Assembly (NCBI RefSeq): GCF_947494015.1
Contig: NZ_CANLTL010000006.1
Coordinates: 186,001 to 250,000, forward strand
Origin: an uncultured Cellulomonas sp.
Lineage (GTDB): Bacteria; Actinomycetota; Actinomycetes; Actinomycetales; Cellulomonadaceae
DNA length: 64,000 nucleotides
Reading direction: 5' to 3'
In this document: positions 34,733-43,115 of the stretch, piece after piece
Numbering within the stretch: position 1 is the stretch's first letter
How the letters are laid out: the number at the start of each line of letters is the position of its first letter
The notes under the pieces: generated by a model
Database searches by the model: none
Told to the model about the DNA's origin: nothing
The model's input: only the letters and a program-made list of their open reading frames with translations
Program-made: the position numbers and the translations under genes

Positions 34733-36217
34733 TCACGCCGGGGAGAGCCCGTCGAAGCGGTGCAGGAAGGCGGCCATCGCCTGACGGCTGATGGCCACGG
34801 TCGGCCGGAAGGTGCCGTCGTCGTAGCCCTCGGCGACACCCGTCGCCGCGAGCCACGCGATCGCGTCGGTGAACTGGCTGTCCGCCGGGACGTCGGGGAA
34901 CGTCGCCGTCGCGTCGACGGCCGGCTCGCCGGCCAGGCGGTAGAGGAACGCGCCCATCGCCTGCCGGCTCACGGGCCGGGTCGGGCCGAACAGGTCGCCC
35001 TCGTACCCTTTCGCCAGGTCGTTCGCGGCCATCCACTCGATCGCCACGAAGAACGGGTTGTCGGGGCCGACGTCCGAGAACGTCTGCTGACCGGGCTCGG
35101 GGGTGTACTCCTCGCCCGCGTAGCGGTACATGAACGCGGCCATGGCCTGCCGCGACATGGCGCTCGCGGGGTAGAAGTACAGCTCGTCACCGACCGGCGT
35201 CCCGGTCGACAGACCCGACTCGGCGAGCCAGCGGATGTCGGCGTAGAAGGGCTGCCCCTCCACCACGTCGACGAACTGGGGGGCCGGGACGGCGGAGGCC
35301 AGGGCGAGCGCGATGGCCTGCTGGCCGGCCACGTTCGGGTGGAAGCTCGCGACCGGGTCGCTCGGCGTCAGGGTGTTGATCCAGGACTGCGCGGGGTCGG
35401 TCTCGCAGGACGAGTGCCCGGCGAAGGGCTCGACCAGGTCGACGTAGACCGCGCCGACCGCCTGGGCGGCGGCGGCGATGGCGGCGTTCAGCTGCAGCGT
35501 CGCCGCGTTGATGACGCCCTGCGCCTCGGGGGCGATGGCGCTGCAGGCCGCCGACGGCGCCCCGGCCGGGAACAGCAGCGGGTAGCCGGCGACCATCACC
35601 AGGGCGTCCGGGGCCTGGGCCTGCACGGTGGCGTACACCTGCTGCAGCGGCGAGGCGCCACCGGGTGCGGCCGTCGTCAGGGCCTGCAGGGCGCCGGCGG
35701 ACGCGGTCAGCGCCGCCGAGCAGGTGGGCAGGCCGGGGACCGGGACGACCGTGTTGCACGCCGCCGCGACCGTGCTGAAGCCGGCGTCGTTGCCGCCGAT
35801 GCTCAAGGTGACCAGGCCGGTCTGCGGACCCAGGGCGGTGAGCTGCGACGGCTCGCCCTTGAGGCCGCTGGCCAGGGTGAGGGTCGTGGCGCCGCTGCAC
35901 GCGGCGTTGACGTACTGCGTGCCGCTCGCCGCGGCGACGAGCTGGCCGAAGATCGCGTGCCCGCCGATCGCCGAGCGGTGGCAGCCGTCGGCACCGCTGT
36001 CGCCGAAGACGTCGATCGTCCAGGGCTGCTCCCCCGGCGCGGGCGCACCTTCCCCGGAGGCGTAGGAGTCGCCGAGGGTGACGACGGGGACGCCGTCCGG
36101 CGGCAGGCCGGGCGGTGCCTCCGCCGCGGCGGCGGGCAGGCTGAGGGTGGCCGCCAGCACCGCAGCACCGAGCACCGAGGCGCTGCGGCGCATGCGCCTG
36201 ACCATGACTGTGAGCAT
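34733..36217 (-). CDS. Secreted SGNH/GDSL esterase with three C-terminal SLH-type repeats
   Basis: Probable exported lipase/esterase. 494 residues: signal peptide (about 1-32, ending AAAAEA), SGNH hydrolase domain with block I VTLGDSYASGEG (Ser 51), block III IGGNDAGF and block V FHPNVAGQQ (catalytic His), then three repeats of about 60 residues (FVDVVEGQPFYADIRWLAESG, FSDVGPDNPFFVAIEWMA, FPDVPADSQFTDAIAWLAATG, each ending in SRQAMAAF-type helices). Such repeats anchor proteins to the cell surface in related bacteria. ATG 36217 has AAGGA at 10 nt; the extension to 36328 is rejected because it would displace the signal peptide. Confidence 0.9.
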   Translation of the reverse strand: MLTVMVRRMRRSASVLGAAVLAATLSLPAAAAEAPPGLPPDGVPVVTLGDSYASGEGAPAPGEQPWTIDVFGDSGADGCHRSAIGGHAIFGQLVAAASGTQYVNAACSGATTLTLASGLKGEPSQLTALGPQTGLVTLSIGGNDAGFSTVAAACNTVVPVPGLPTCSAALTASAGALQALTTAAPGGASPLQQVYATVQAQAPDALVMVAGYPLLFPAGAPSAACSAIAPEAQGVINAATLQLNAAIAAAAQAVGAVYVDLVEPFAGHSSCETDPAQSWINTLTPSDPVASFHPNVAGQQAIALALASAVPAPQFVDVVEGQPFYADIRWLAESGLSTGTPVGDELYFYPASAMSRQAMAAFMYRYAGEEYTPEPGQQTFSDVGPDNPFFVAIEWMAANDLAKGYEGDLFGPTRPVSRQAMGAFLYRLAGEPAVDATATFPDVPADSQFTDAIAWLAATGVAEGYDDGTFRPTVAISRQAMAAFLHRFDGLSPA

Positions 36218-36363
36218 CGTGACGTCCTTGCCGTCGAGGGGAGAGCGACCGCCGAAGGCGCGGGCGCCCACCGCGCATTCTGGTGGCCACGGCCCGGCCT
36301 CCGGGCGCTTTCGCGATGGCGGTGCCACGGACGGCGGACCCCCGCGCGCGGTGGCCCGACGTG

Positions 36364-36399
36364 CGACGGCCCGGCACCTCAGGGGTTGCCGGGCCGTCG
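36364..36399 (-). terminator. Terminator after the 36447 gene
   Basis: CGACGGCCCGGCA / TGCCGGGCCGTCG, a 13-bp perfect stem with a 10-nt loop, 47 bp beyond the stop of the small membrane protein gene and before the esterase promoter region. Confidence 0.8.
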
Positions 36400-36446
36400 T
36401 CGTGCAGGTCGGGCGCCGCCGACGGCGCCCTCGGTGGCGGGGTCGG

Positions 36447-36680
36447 TCAGTCGCCGATCCCCACGGCGTAGCCGACGAGCATGACCACGACCAGCGCGAC
36501 GACCACGAGGATCCCCACGTACACCAGCTTGTTCGTCTTCTCCGACGGCAGGTCGGGCTGCCGGTAGGCGTTGCCCGAGGTGCTCGCCTCGATCGGCGGG
36601 GTGTCCCCGGGGTCGACGCTGTTGCCGTGCTGCATGCCCGGGGTGTTCTCCGGGTCCGGGTCGGTCGGTCTGGCGGTCAT
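36447..36680 (-). CDS. Small single-pass membrane protein (DUF6480-like)
   Basis: A 77-residue protein: N-terminal disordered part with ENTPGMQHGNSVDPGDTPPIE, resembling the TPG...GETPPAE pattern of the actinobacterial DUF6480 family, then a transmembrane helix (KLVYVGILVVVALVVVMLVGYAVG) at the C-terminus. A TAGCGT box lies 6 nt before ATG 36680, so the transcript is probably leaderless. Monocistronic by its flanking terminator. Function unknown. Confidence 0.75.
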   Translation of the reverse strand: MTARPTDPDPENTPGMQHGNSVDPGDTPPIEASTSGNAYRQPDLPSEKTNKLVYVGILVVVALVVVMLVGYAVGIGD

Positions 36681-36686
36681 GGGCTC

Positions 36687-36692
36687 ACGCTA
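36687..36692 (-). promoter_or_regulatory. -10 box of the small membrane protein gene
   Basis: TAGCGT on the minus strand with a 6-nt spacer to ATG 36680. Confidence 0.55.
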
Positions 36693-36764
36693 AGCCCGCG
36701 TCGACGGGCCCGCCACGCGGGCCGGCTCACCGCCCGACACCCGGGTCCGGGGCGGCCCGGCCGG

Positions 36765-38069
36765 TCAGAGCACCGGCAGGTACCGGTCGAGGAAGTCGTT
36801 GCGGAACTTGCCGTCCGGGTCCATCTCCGCGGCCAGCCGGCGGAAGTCGTCCGCGCGCGGGTACTGCGCGCGCACCTCGGCCGGGTCGGTGCCGAAGACC
36901 TTGCCCCAGTGCGGGCGCGGTGCGAACGGCGCCAGGACCCGCTCGAGGTCGGGCAGCAGGGCGGCGACGCCGTCGGGGTCCTTGTGGAAGGTGAAGTGGA
37001 TCGCGACCGAGTCCCGCGCGTAGCTCGGGCTGAGCCACAGGTCGTCGGCCGCGACCGTGCGGATCTCCGACACGTGCAGGACCGGGGCGATGCGCTCGCG
37101 GAGCGTCGCCACGGCCGCCAGTGCCGGCGCCCCGTGCTCGGCTGGCACCAGGTACTCGGTCTGGATCTCGTCACCGCTGCTGGGGGTGAACTCCATCCGG
37201 AAGTGGGGCAGCCGCTCGTGGAACGGACCCGGGCGACCGCCCTGCTCGGTGCAGTTCTCCGGCGGCATGCTCGGCAGCGGGTGCAGCGGGCCGTCGGCGA
37301 GCCGGGCGCCGTGCCAGGTGGTCGGGAAGGGCGCGTCGGCGTCGTCGGGCAGGCCGTCGGGCTCCTCTCCCGGCGACCCACCCACGCGCTGCTTGACCCA
37401 CACCTGCTCGACGTCGGTCGACCGCCAGCGGGTGAACAGGCTCAGGCTGTACGCGCTGCGCAGCACCTCCTCGAGCCGTCCGGAGGTCAGCTGGTCCGCC
37501 GGCAGGTCGCGGTACACGACCTGCCGGACGTCGAAGGTCGGCACGAGGTCGAGGGTCAGCGCGACGACGACGCCGAGCGCGCCGAGCGCGACCACCGCGC
37601 CCGGGAACCGGTCCGGGTCCGCGTCCCGCGACAGCGTGACGAGCTCGCCGTCGGCGGTCACCAGCTGCACCGCGCGGACCGACGAGGCGAGGTTCGCGTT
37701 GCGCACACCGGACCCGTGGGTGCCGGTCGAGCAGGCGCCGCCCACGCTGATGTGCGGCAGCGAGCCCATGTTGGCCAGTGCGAAGCCGTGCTCGTGCACC
37801 GCCTGCGCCACGGCGCCGTACCGCACCCCGGCGGCGACGGTGACGGTCGAGGTCCCCGGGTCGACGTCGACCACGGGCGGCAGGCCGGTGACCGAGACGA
37901 GGTCGTGCGTGGTGTCGGCGACGTGGCTGAAGGAGTGAGCCGTGCCCAGGGCCCGGATCCGTGGCGTCGCCGCGACCAGGTCCTGCAGCTCGTCGACCGA
38001 GGCGGGCTGGTGGACCTGGCGGGCGGCGAAGGTGACGGTGCCGGACCAGTTGGTGCCGTGCGCGGGCAT
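36765..38069 (-). CDS. FAD-linked oxidase, D-arabinono-1,4-lactone oxidase / alditol oxidase family
   Basis: Oxidoreductase of the vanillyl-alcohol-oxidase superfamily, 434 residues. N-terminal PP-loop FAD domain with RALGTAHSFSHVADT (about 40-54) and GACSTGTHGSG (about 108-118), where the His is the usual site of covalent FAD; C-terminal ALO domain with HWGK in RPHWGKVFG. This fits aldonolactone or alditol (xylitol/sorbitol) oxidases; the substrate cannot be decided here. The protein starts MPAHGTNWSGTVTFAARQ at ATG 38069. Divergent from the next FAD enzyme gene. Confidence 0.85.
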   Translation of the reverse strand: MPAHGTNWSGTVTFAARQVHQPASVDELQDLVAATPRIRALGTAHSFSHVADTTHDLVSVTGLPPVVDVDPGTSTVTVAAGVRYGAVAQAVHEHGFALANMGSLPHISVGGACSTGTHGSGVRNANLASSVRAVQLVTADGELVTLSRDADPDRFPGAVVALGALGVVVALTLDLVPTFDVRQVVYRDLPADQLTSGRLEEVLRSAYSLSLFTRWRSTDVEQVWVKQRVGGSPGEEPDGLPDDADAPFPTTWHGARLADGPLHPLPSMPPENCTEQGGRPGPFHERLPHFRMEFTPSSGDEIQTEYLVPAEHGAPALAAVATLRERIAPVLHVSEIRTVAADDLWLSPSYARDSVAIHFTFHKDPDGVAALLPDLERVLAPFAPRPHWGKVFGTDPAEVRAQYPRADDFRRLAAEMDPDGKFRNDFLDRYLPVL

Positions 38070-38195
38070 GGTGTCCTCTCGAGTGCGGGTGGTCAGGTCT
38101 ACCAGGCCGGGGTGCCGTCCGGCCGGTTGCCCCGGCCGGGACGCGGTGCGAGCGTGGGATCGGATCGGGCCGATCGGGCGACGGAGAGGAACGGC

Positions 38196-39794
38196 GTGAG
38201 CACTCACACCGTGGACGCGGTGGTCGTCGGAGCCGGCCCCAACGGGCTGGTGGCCGCCAACGCGCTCGTCGACGCGGGCTGGGAGGTGCTCGTCCTCGAG
38301 GAGCAGGACCACGTCGGGGGCGCCGTCCGCACCGCCGAGGTCACCGCGCCCGGCTTCCACAACGACCTGTTCAGCGCCTTCTACCCGTTGGCGGCCGCGT
38401 CCCCGATCATCCGTGGCCTGGGTCTGGAGGAGCACGGGCTGACCTGGCTGCGGGCCCCTGACGTCCTGGCGCACGCGCTGGACGACGGCCGCGCCGCCGT
38501 CCTGCACCACGACGCCACGCGGACCGCGGCGGGGCTCGACGAGTTCGCCGCCGGGGACGGCGAGGCGTGGCTGCGCATGGTGCACGCGTGGGACCGCATC
38601 CGCGACCCGCTGCTGGACGCGCTGTTCACCCCGTTCCCGCCGGTGACGTCCGGGCTGCGGCTGCTGGCCCGGTCCGGCGTGGCGGGGTCCCTGGACCTGG
38701 CCCGGCTCGCGGTGCTGCCGGTGCGGCGCCTCGGGGACGAGCACTTCCGCGGGGACGGCGGACCGCTGCTGCTGACCGGCAACGCGATGCACTCCGACGT
38801 CCCGCCGGACGCCGCCGGCAGCGGGATCTTCGGGTGGCTGCTCGCGATGCTGGGGCAGGACGTCGGCTTCCCGGTGCCGCAGGGCGGCGCCGGTCGGCTC
38901 GCCGGTGCGCTCGCGGCCCGCGTCGTCGCCGGCGGCGGCGACATCGAGACCGGCGCGCGGGTGGACTCGGTCGTGGTCAGCGGTGGGCGCGCGATCGGGG
39001 TGCGCACCCGGGACGGCCGGCGGGTCCGTGCGCGGCACGCCGTGCTCGCCGACGTCACCGCCCCGGCGCTCTACCGCGACCTGGTGGGCCTCGAGCACCT
39101 GCCTGCCAAGGTCCGCCGGGACCTGGACCGCTTCCAGTGGGACCACCCGACGTTCAAGGTGAACTGGGCCGTGGACCGTCCGATCCCGTGGACGGCTCCC
39201 GGTGCCCGCGGCGCCGGCACCGTGCACCTGGGCGTCGACAGCGACGGCTTCGTGGACATGGCCGCCGACCTGTCGGTGGGCCGGGTGCCCGAGCGCCCGT
39301 TCCTGCTCTTCGGCCAGATGACGACGTCCGACCCGTCCCGCTCCCCGGCCGGCACCGAGTCGGCGTGGGCGTACACCCACGTGCCGCACGGCGTCGTCTG
39401 GACCGACGCGGACGTCGCGGCGCATGTCGAGCGGATCGAGGCGGCGGTCGAGCGGGTCGCGCCGGGCTTCCGCGACGCCGTCCTGGCGCGCAGCGTGCAG
39501 TCCCCGGCCGACCTCGAGGCGGCCAACGCGAACCTGCACGGGGGCGCCGTCAACGGCGGCACCTCCGCCATCCACCAGCAGCTGTTCTTCCGGCCCACGC
39601 CGGGTCTGGGTCGGCCCGAGACGCCGGTGGCCGGCCTGTACCTCGCGAGCGCGTCGGCGCACCCGGGCGGCGGCGTCCACGGGGCCTGCGGGTGGAACGC
39701 GGCCCGGGCCGCGCTGGGTGCGTCCGGGCGGACCGGCGCCGTCCGTCGGCTGCTCACCCGGACGGTGTGGGAGCGGGCGCTCGGGGCGGGGTGA
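38196..39794 (+). CDS. Phytoene desaturase-like NAD(P)/FAD-dependent oxidoreductase
   Basis: A 532-residue flavoprotein of the phytoene dehydrogenase/COG1233 type. FAD dinucleotide-binding motif VVVGAGPNGLVAANALVDAGWEVLVLEE (about 9-36), HVGGAVRTAE, and the C-terminal FAD motif GLYLASASAHPGGGVHGACGWNAA. No carotenoid genes are nearby, so a carotenoid role is not supported; many COG1233 proteins act on other lipids. GTG 38196 follows GGAGAGGA. Confidence 0.85.
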   Translation: MSTHTVDAVVVGAGPNGLVAANALVDAGWEVLVLEEQDHVGGAVRTAEVTAPGFHNDLFSAFYPLAAASPIIRGLGLEEHGLTWLRAPDVLAHALDDGRAAVLHHDATRTAAGLDEFAAGDGEAWLRMVHAWDRIRDPLLDALFTPFPPVTSGLRLLARSGVAGSLDLARLAVLPVRRLGDEHFRGDGGPLLLTGNAMHSDVPPDAAGSGIFGWLLAMLGQDVGFPVPQGGAGRLAGALAARVVAGGGDIETGARVDSVVVSGGRAIGVRTRDGRRVRARHAVLADVTAPALYRDLVGLEHLPAKVRRDLDRFQWDHPTFKVNWAVDRPIPWTAPGARGAGTVHLGVDSDGFVDMAADLSVGRVPERPFLLFGQMTTSDPSRSPAGTESAWAYTHVPHGVVWTDADVAAHVERIEAAVERVAPGFRDAVLARSVQSPADLEAANANLHGGAVNGGTSAIHQQLFFRPTPGLGRPETPVAGLYLASASAHPGGGVHGACGWNAARAALGASGRTGAVRRLLTRTVWERALGAG

Positions 39795-39815
39795 CCGCTG
39801 CCCGGCGCTGGTTCC

Positions 39816-40211
39816 CTAGGCCCTCGCGATCCGCGGCCCGTCCGTGGCCAGGTCCACCTGGAACCAGACCGTCTTGCCCCCGCCGCCGTCGGCCTCGACC
39901 CCCCAGGCGGCTGCGAACGTGTCGATCAGCTTCATGCCGCGACCACCGGTCGCCTCGGGCGGAGCATCGATCACCACCGGGACCCGGGGGCTGTCGTCGC
40001 GGACCGCGATGCGCACGGCCCCGTCGGCGTACCGGGCGTCGACGTCGATGGAGCCGGACGGCGGCCCGTACTTGACCGCATTGGTCACCAGCTCGCTCGC
40101 GAGCAGCACGACCAGCCGTTCGGCGGCCGGGGTCGCACCGTGGGCCCGTACCGACTCCGCCGCCCACAGCCGGGCGGCGCGCACGGAGGCGAGGTCGGGC
40201 GGGAAGAACAT
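39816..40211 (-). CDS. RsbW-like ATP-binding anti-sigma/serine kinase domain protein
   Basis: A 131-residue stand-alone GHKL ATPase. N box ELVTNAVKYG (40-49) and G2 box GGRGMKLIDTF (89-99) are intact; the G1 box reads RDDSP (71-75) without the usual glycine. Such proteins act as anti-sigma factors or kinases of STAS proteins. It lies 86 bp downstream of the STAS gene on the same strand, so the two are likely a switch pair. ATG 40211 with AAGGA upstream. Confidence 0.85.
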   Translation of the reverse strand: MFFPPDLASVRAARLWAAESVRAHGATPAAERLVVLLASELVTNAVKYGPPSGSIDVDARYADGAVRIAVRDDSPRVPVVIDAPPEATGGRGMKLIDTFAAAWGVEADGGGGKTVWFQVDLATDGPRIARA

Positions 40212-40297
40212 GGGAGTCCTTCCTGGCTGCCTCGGCCCGGGCCCGGGTCGAGGATCCACCATCCCGCACATCGGAGCAGCCCGCAGGGGGAGCAGGG

Positions 40298-40648
40298 CTA
40301 GCCGCCGTCCAGCAGGTCGTCGAGGCCGCAGATGCGCGCCACCTCGGCGAAGAGGCGGTCGTACCCGTGGACGCGCAGCCCGCCACCGCGGGCGCACAGG
40401 CGGCGGTGCAGGTCACGCAGGCAGTCGAATCCCGCGAGGTCGACGAACGTCAGCCCCGCGACATCCAGGCGCAGGTCGAGGTGGCCCTGGGCGACCTGCT
40501 CCTCCACGACGCCGCCGACGGCGGGACCGGTCGCGGCGTCGAGCTCGCCGCCGAGGTGGATCGTGCTGACCGGGTCGGCGGTCACGGAGAAGGTCAGCGT
40601 CGGCTCGCCCGAGTCGTCGACGGGGATGGTGTGCTGCTGGCTCGTCAC
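40298..40648 (-). CDS. STAS-domain protein (anti-sigma factor antagonist-like) lacking the phospho-serine
   Basis: A 116-residue STAS protein: VSTIHLGGELDAATGPAVGGVVEEQV ... LRLDVAGLTFVDLAGFDCLRDLHRRL. The family phosphorylation motif D-S-S/T-G is D70-L-A-G73, so the serine that RsbW-type kinases phosphorylate is replaced by Ala72. It may be always active or respond by another route. GTG 40648 follows GGAGGA; an alternative GTG at 40753 lies 5 nt after a TACGCT box (40759-40764) and would add 35 low-complexity residues. Confidence 0.85.
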   Translation of the reverse strand: MTSQQHTIPVDDSGEPTLTFSVTADPVSTIHLGGELDAATGPAVGGVVEEQVAQGHLDLRLDVAGLTFVDLAGFDCLRDLHRRLCARGGGLRVHGYDRLFAEVARICGLDDLLDGG

Positions 40649-40995
40649 GGGGTCGGTCCTCCGCCCGGACCCACCGACGACGTCCGTTCGCGGCGCTGAG
40701 GGGTCACCGGACCCGCCGACGGACGCCGACGGGTCTGGCTGCTTCCCAACCACCGACGAGCGTAGCGCCGGCCCCCCTCGGGATCGAGGGTGTCGGCGCG
40801 GCGGACCCGGTGCTGCCCCGGGTCGGCGGCTTCCGCGGACCCCGTCGGGGCTACCCTGGGGTCAGCCGCGGGCCACCCGCGCGGTGCTGTCAGCACCGCC
40901 GTTCACGGTCTTTCGACCAAGCCGTGCCCCGCTCGAGCCGGCCCCGTCCGCGGTCGTCGCCACTCGTGCCGTCGGGCACCGGAAGCCGTGCACCC
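40649..40995. promoter_or_regulatory. Divergent regulatory region between STAS and GAF-ANTAR genes
   Basis: 347 bp without a gene. On the minus strand TACGCT (40759-40764) is a probable -10 box for the STAS/RsbW pair. On the plus strand TACCCT (40852-40857) could start the ANTAR message, giving a leader of about 130 nt. That leader holds a perfect hairpin GCGGTGCT-GTC-AGCACCGC (40881-40899). ANTAR proteins act on RNA hairpins, so this may be an autoregulatory target or simply an attenuator; the double hexaloop typical of ANTAR targets is not evident. Confidence 0.45.
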
Positions 40996-41805
40996 ATGGA
41001 CGGTCGTCGACCCGACCCGGTCGTCGCCGAGTCCCCGGACGACGTCCCCGCGTCCCCGGACGGTGGACCAGCCGCCGGCGCCGACCCCGCCGTGCTGCGG
41101 CCCGGCGCGATGGAGCTGCTCCAGCTCGTCATGAGCACGCCCGGCGTCGAGGCCTACCTCGACGAGGTCGCCGCGATGGCGCAGGGCGTGAGCCCGGCCA
41201 TCGCCGGCGTCGGGGTGACGTTGCGGCGCCACGGGCAGGTGCTCAGCGTCGCGACCAGCAACGCGCTGGCGGGGAGCGTCGACGAGGTGCAGTACGGCAT
41301 GGACACCGGGCCGTGCCTGGAGACCCTCCGCACCGGCCACGTCGTCCACGTCCCGGAGGTCACCGAGGAGTCACGGTGGGGCGGCTACCCCGACCATGCG
41401 TTGAGCCGCGGGGTGCGCAGCAGCCTGTCCCTCCCGCTGCGCGTGGGCGGGACCACGGTCGGCGCGCTGAACGTCTACGCCGTCCAGCCACGGAGCTTCA
41501 CCGCCGAGCTGGCCGAGCAGCTGTCGACCTTCGCCGCCCAGGCGCAGGTCGCCCTCGCGCTCGCCCTGCGCAGCACCGAGCAGAGTGACGCCGTCGAGCA
41601 GCTGCACGCCGCGATGCAGTCGCGCAGCGTCATCGACCAGGCACTGGGCATCCTCATGGCCCGCCAGCAGTGCACGGCCGACGAGGCGTTCGCGGTGCTG
41701 CGTGCCGGCAGCCAGTCCCGCAACCGCAAGATCGCCGACATCGCGGCCGAGATCATCACGGCGACCACCGGGCACGCCCCGAGGCCGGGACGGTTCGAGC
41801 TCTGA
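40996..41805 (+). CDS. GAF and ANTAR domain-containing RNA-binding regulator
   Basis: A 269-residue protein: disordered N-terminus (1-35), GAF sensor domain (about 40-185, with MDTGPCLETLRTGHVVHVPEV and SLSLPLRVGGTTVGALNVY), then ANTAR helices (about 195-255: LHAAMQSRSVIDQALGILMARQQCTADEAFAVL). ANTAR domains bind RNA hairpins and antiterminate transcription. ATG 40996 has a weak GGAAG; the frame open upstream has no domain sequence. Partner genes are unknown. Confidence 0.9.
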   Translation: MDGRRPDPVVAESPDDVPASPDGGPAAGADPAVLRPGAMELLQLVMSTPGVEAYLDEVAAMAQGVSPAIAGVGVTLRRHGQVLSVATSNALAGSVDEVQYGMDTGPCLETLRTGHVVHVPEVTEESRWGGYPDHALSRGVRSSLSLPLRVGGTTVGALNVYAVQPRSFTAELAEQLSTFAAQAQVALALALRSTEQSDAVEQLHAAMQSRSVIDQALGILMARQQCTADEAFAVLRAGSQSRNRKIADIAAEIITATTGHAPRPGRFEL

Positions 41806-41861
41806 CGGTCGCCGCGACCACGCCACGACCGCGTCCGCGTCCGCGTCCGGCGACGGTCCGG

Positions 41862-41875
41862 TCGCGATATCGCGA
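41862..41875. promoter_or_regulatory. Perfect 14-bp palindrome upstream of the lipoprotein-exporter operon
   Basis: TCGCGATATCGCGA, 120 bp before the lipoprotein start. A possible -10 box TACGGT lies at 41905-41910. The palindrome could be the operator of a regulator encoded elsewhere. Confidence 0.45.
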
Positions 41876-41994
41876 AAACGGGTCATCGGCGACTTGACTG
41901 GCGTTACGGTGCGCGGGTGACAGGCCGAGGGCGGCTGCGCGGTGCCGCCGCCACCCTGGCGCGCCCGGTCCGCACCACCCGAGAGGCACCGACC

Positions 41995-43032
41995 ATGAAG
42001 CGACGCACACCGAGGGTGGCTGCCGCACTGGCGGTCCTGATGCTGACGCTCGCCGGCTGCGGGTCCGGCGGCGCCGACGCGCCCGGTGACGGGGACGACG
42101 GTGCCGCACCCGAGGTCGAGCTCGGGCCGCTCGAGGAGTACTTCCAGCAGGCCTACGGGGAGTACGACGAGGACCAGGCGAACCGCGACATGCTGCGGCT
42201 GGAGGAGGCCATCGCCGCGTGCATGGCCGAGCAGGGCTTCGACTACACCCCGATGGACGTCGCCTCGCAGGCCGGGACGTCCATGTCCTCCGACGACCTC
42301 GACGTGGAGTGGGGCACCCGGGAGTTCGCCGAGCAGTACGGCTACGGCATCACCACGAACCCGTTCGGCGACCTGGAGGAGGCCGCCCCGCAGGAGGAGT
42401 TCGTCGACCCGAACGCCGACTACGTCGAGGCGATGTCCGAGTCTGAGCGTGAGGCCTTCTACGTGGCGCTGAGCGGTGACCAGGTGATGCCCGAGGGTGA
42501 CGAGGAGTTCGTCTACGACTGGGAGCAGAGCGGCTGCCAGGGCAGGGCCCAGCACGAGGTGTACGAGGGCGGCCAGAGCGACCCGGCCATCGCCTCGCTG
42601 GAGGAGGAGATGAACAGCGTGTGGCAGCGGACCCAGGAGGACCCCCGGGTCGCCGAGGCCACCACCACCTGGGTGAGCTGCATGGGGGACGCCGGCATCA
42701 CCGGGCTGACCAGCGTGGAGGAGGCCTCGATGCGGATCTCCGACAAGTCCAACGCCGTCTTCGAGGAGGTCTACAACGCGGCGCCCACCACCGAGGACCA
42801 GGTGCCGTCGGAGGAGGACATGGCCGCCCTCGAGGCCGAGGTGCAGGAGCGCATCGGGGAGCTCACCGACGAGGAGATCGCCACCGCGGTGGCCGACGCC
42901 GAGTGCCGCGAGGAGATCGGGTACGACGACACGATGCGCGAGGTGGGCGTCGAGCTGCAGCAGGAGTTCGTCGACACGCACCGCGAGGAGCTCGACGCCT
43001 GGGTCGAGGCGGTCACGGCTGCGCGGTCCTGA
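41995..43032 (+). CDS. Predicted acidic lipoprotein of unknown function
   Basis: A 345-residue exported lipoprotein: short signal MKRRTPRVAAALAVLMLTLAGC with lipobox LAGC, then a strongly acidic, helix-rich body with many E/D and paired cysteines (for example AACMAEQGF, QSGCQGR, VSCMGDAG, DAECRE). No catalytic domain recognised. ATG 41995 follows GAGAGG. It precedes a membrane-fusion protein and an ABC exporter at 83 bp, suggesting it is a substrate-binding or assembly partner. Similar acidic lipoproteins occur beside such exporters in other actinobacteria (recollection, not verified). Confidence 0.75.
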   Translation: MKRRTPRVAAALAVLMLTLAGCGSGGADAPGDGDDGAAPEVELGPLEEYFQQAYGEYDEDQANRDMLRLEEAIAACMAEQGFDYTPMDVASQAGTSMSSDDLDVEWGTREFAEQYGYGITTNPFGDLEEAAPQEEFVDPNADYVEAMSESEREAFYVALSGDQVMPEGDEEFVYDWEQSGCQGRAQHEVYEGGQSDPAIASLEEEMNSVWQRTQEDPRVAEATTTWVSCMGDAGITGLTSVEEASMRISDKSNAVFEEVYNAAPTTEDQVPSEEDMAALEAEVQERIGELTDEEIATAVADAECREEIGYDDTMREVGVELQQEFVDTHREELDAWVEAVTAARS

Positions 43033-43115
43033 CCGCACCCGACGCCCGGGCCGGCGCGCCCCGCGCGGCCCGGCCGCAGCGCGCCACGCCGCGCGGCAGG
43101 AGGAGAACGGACACC

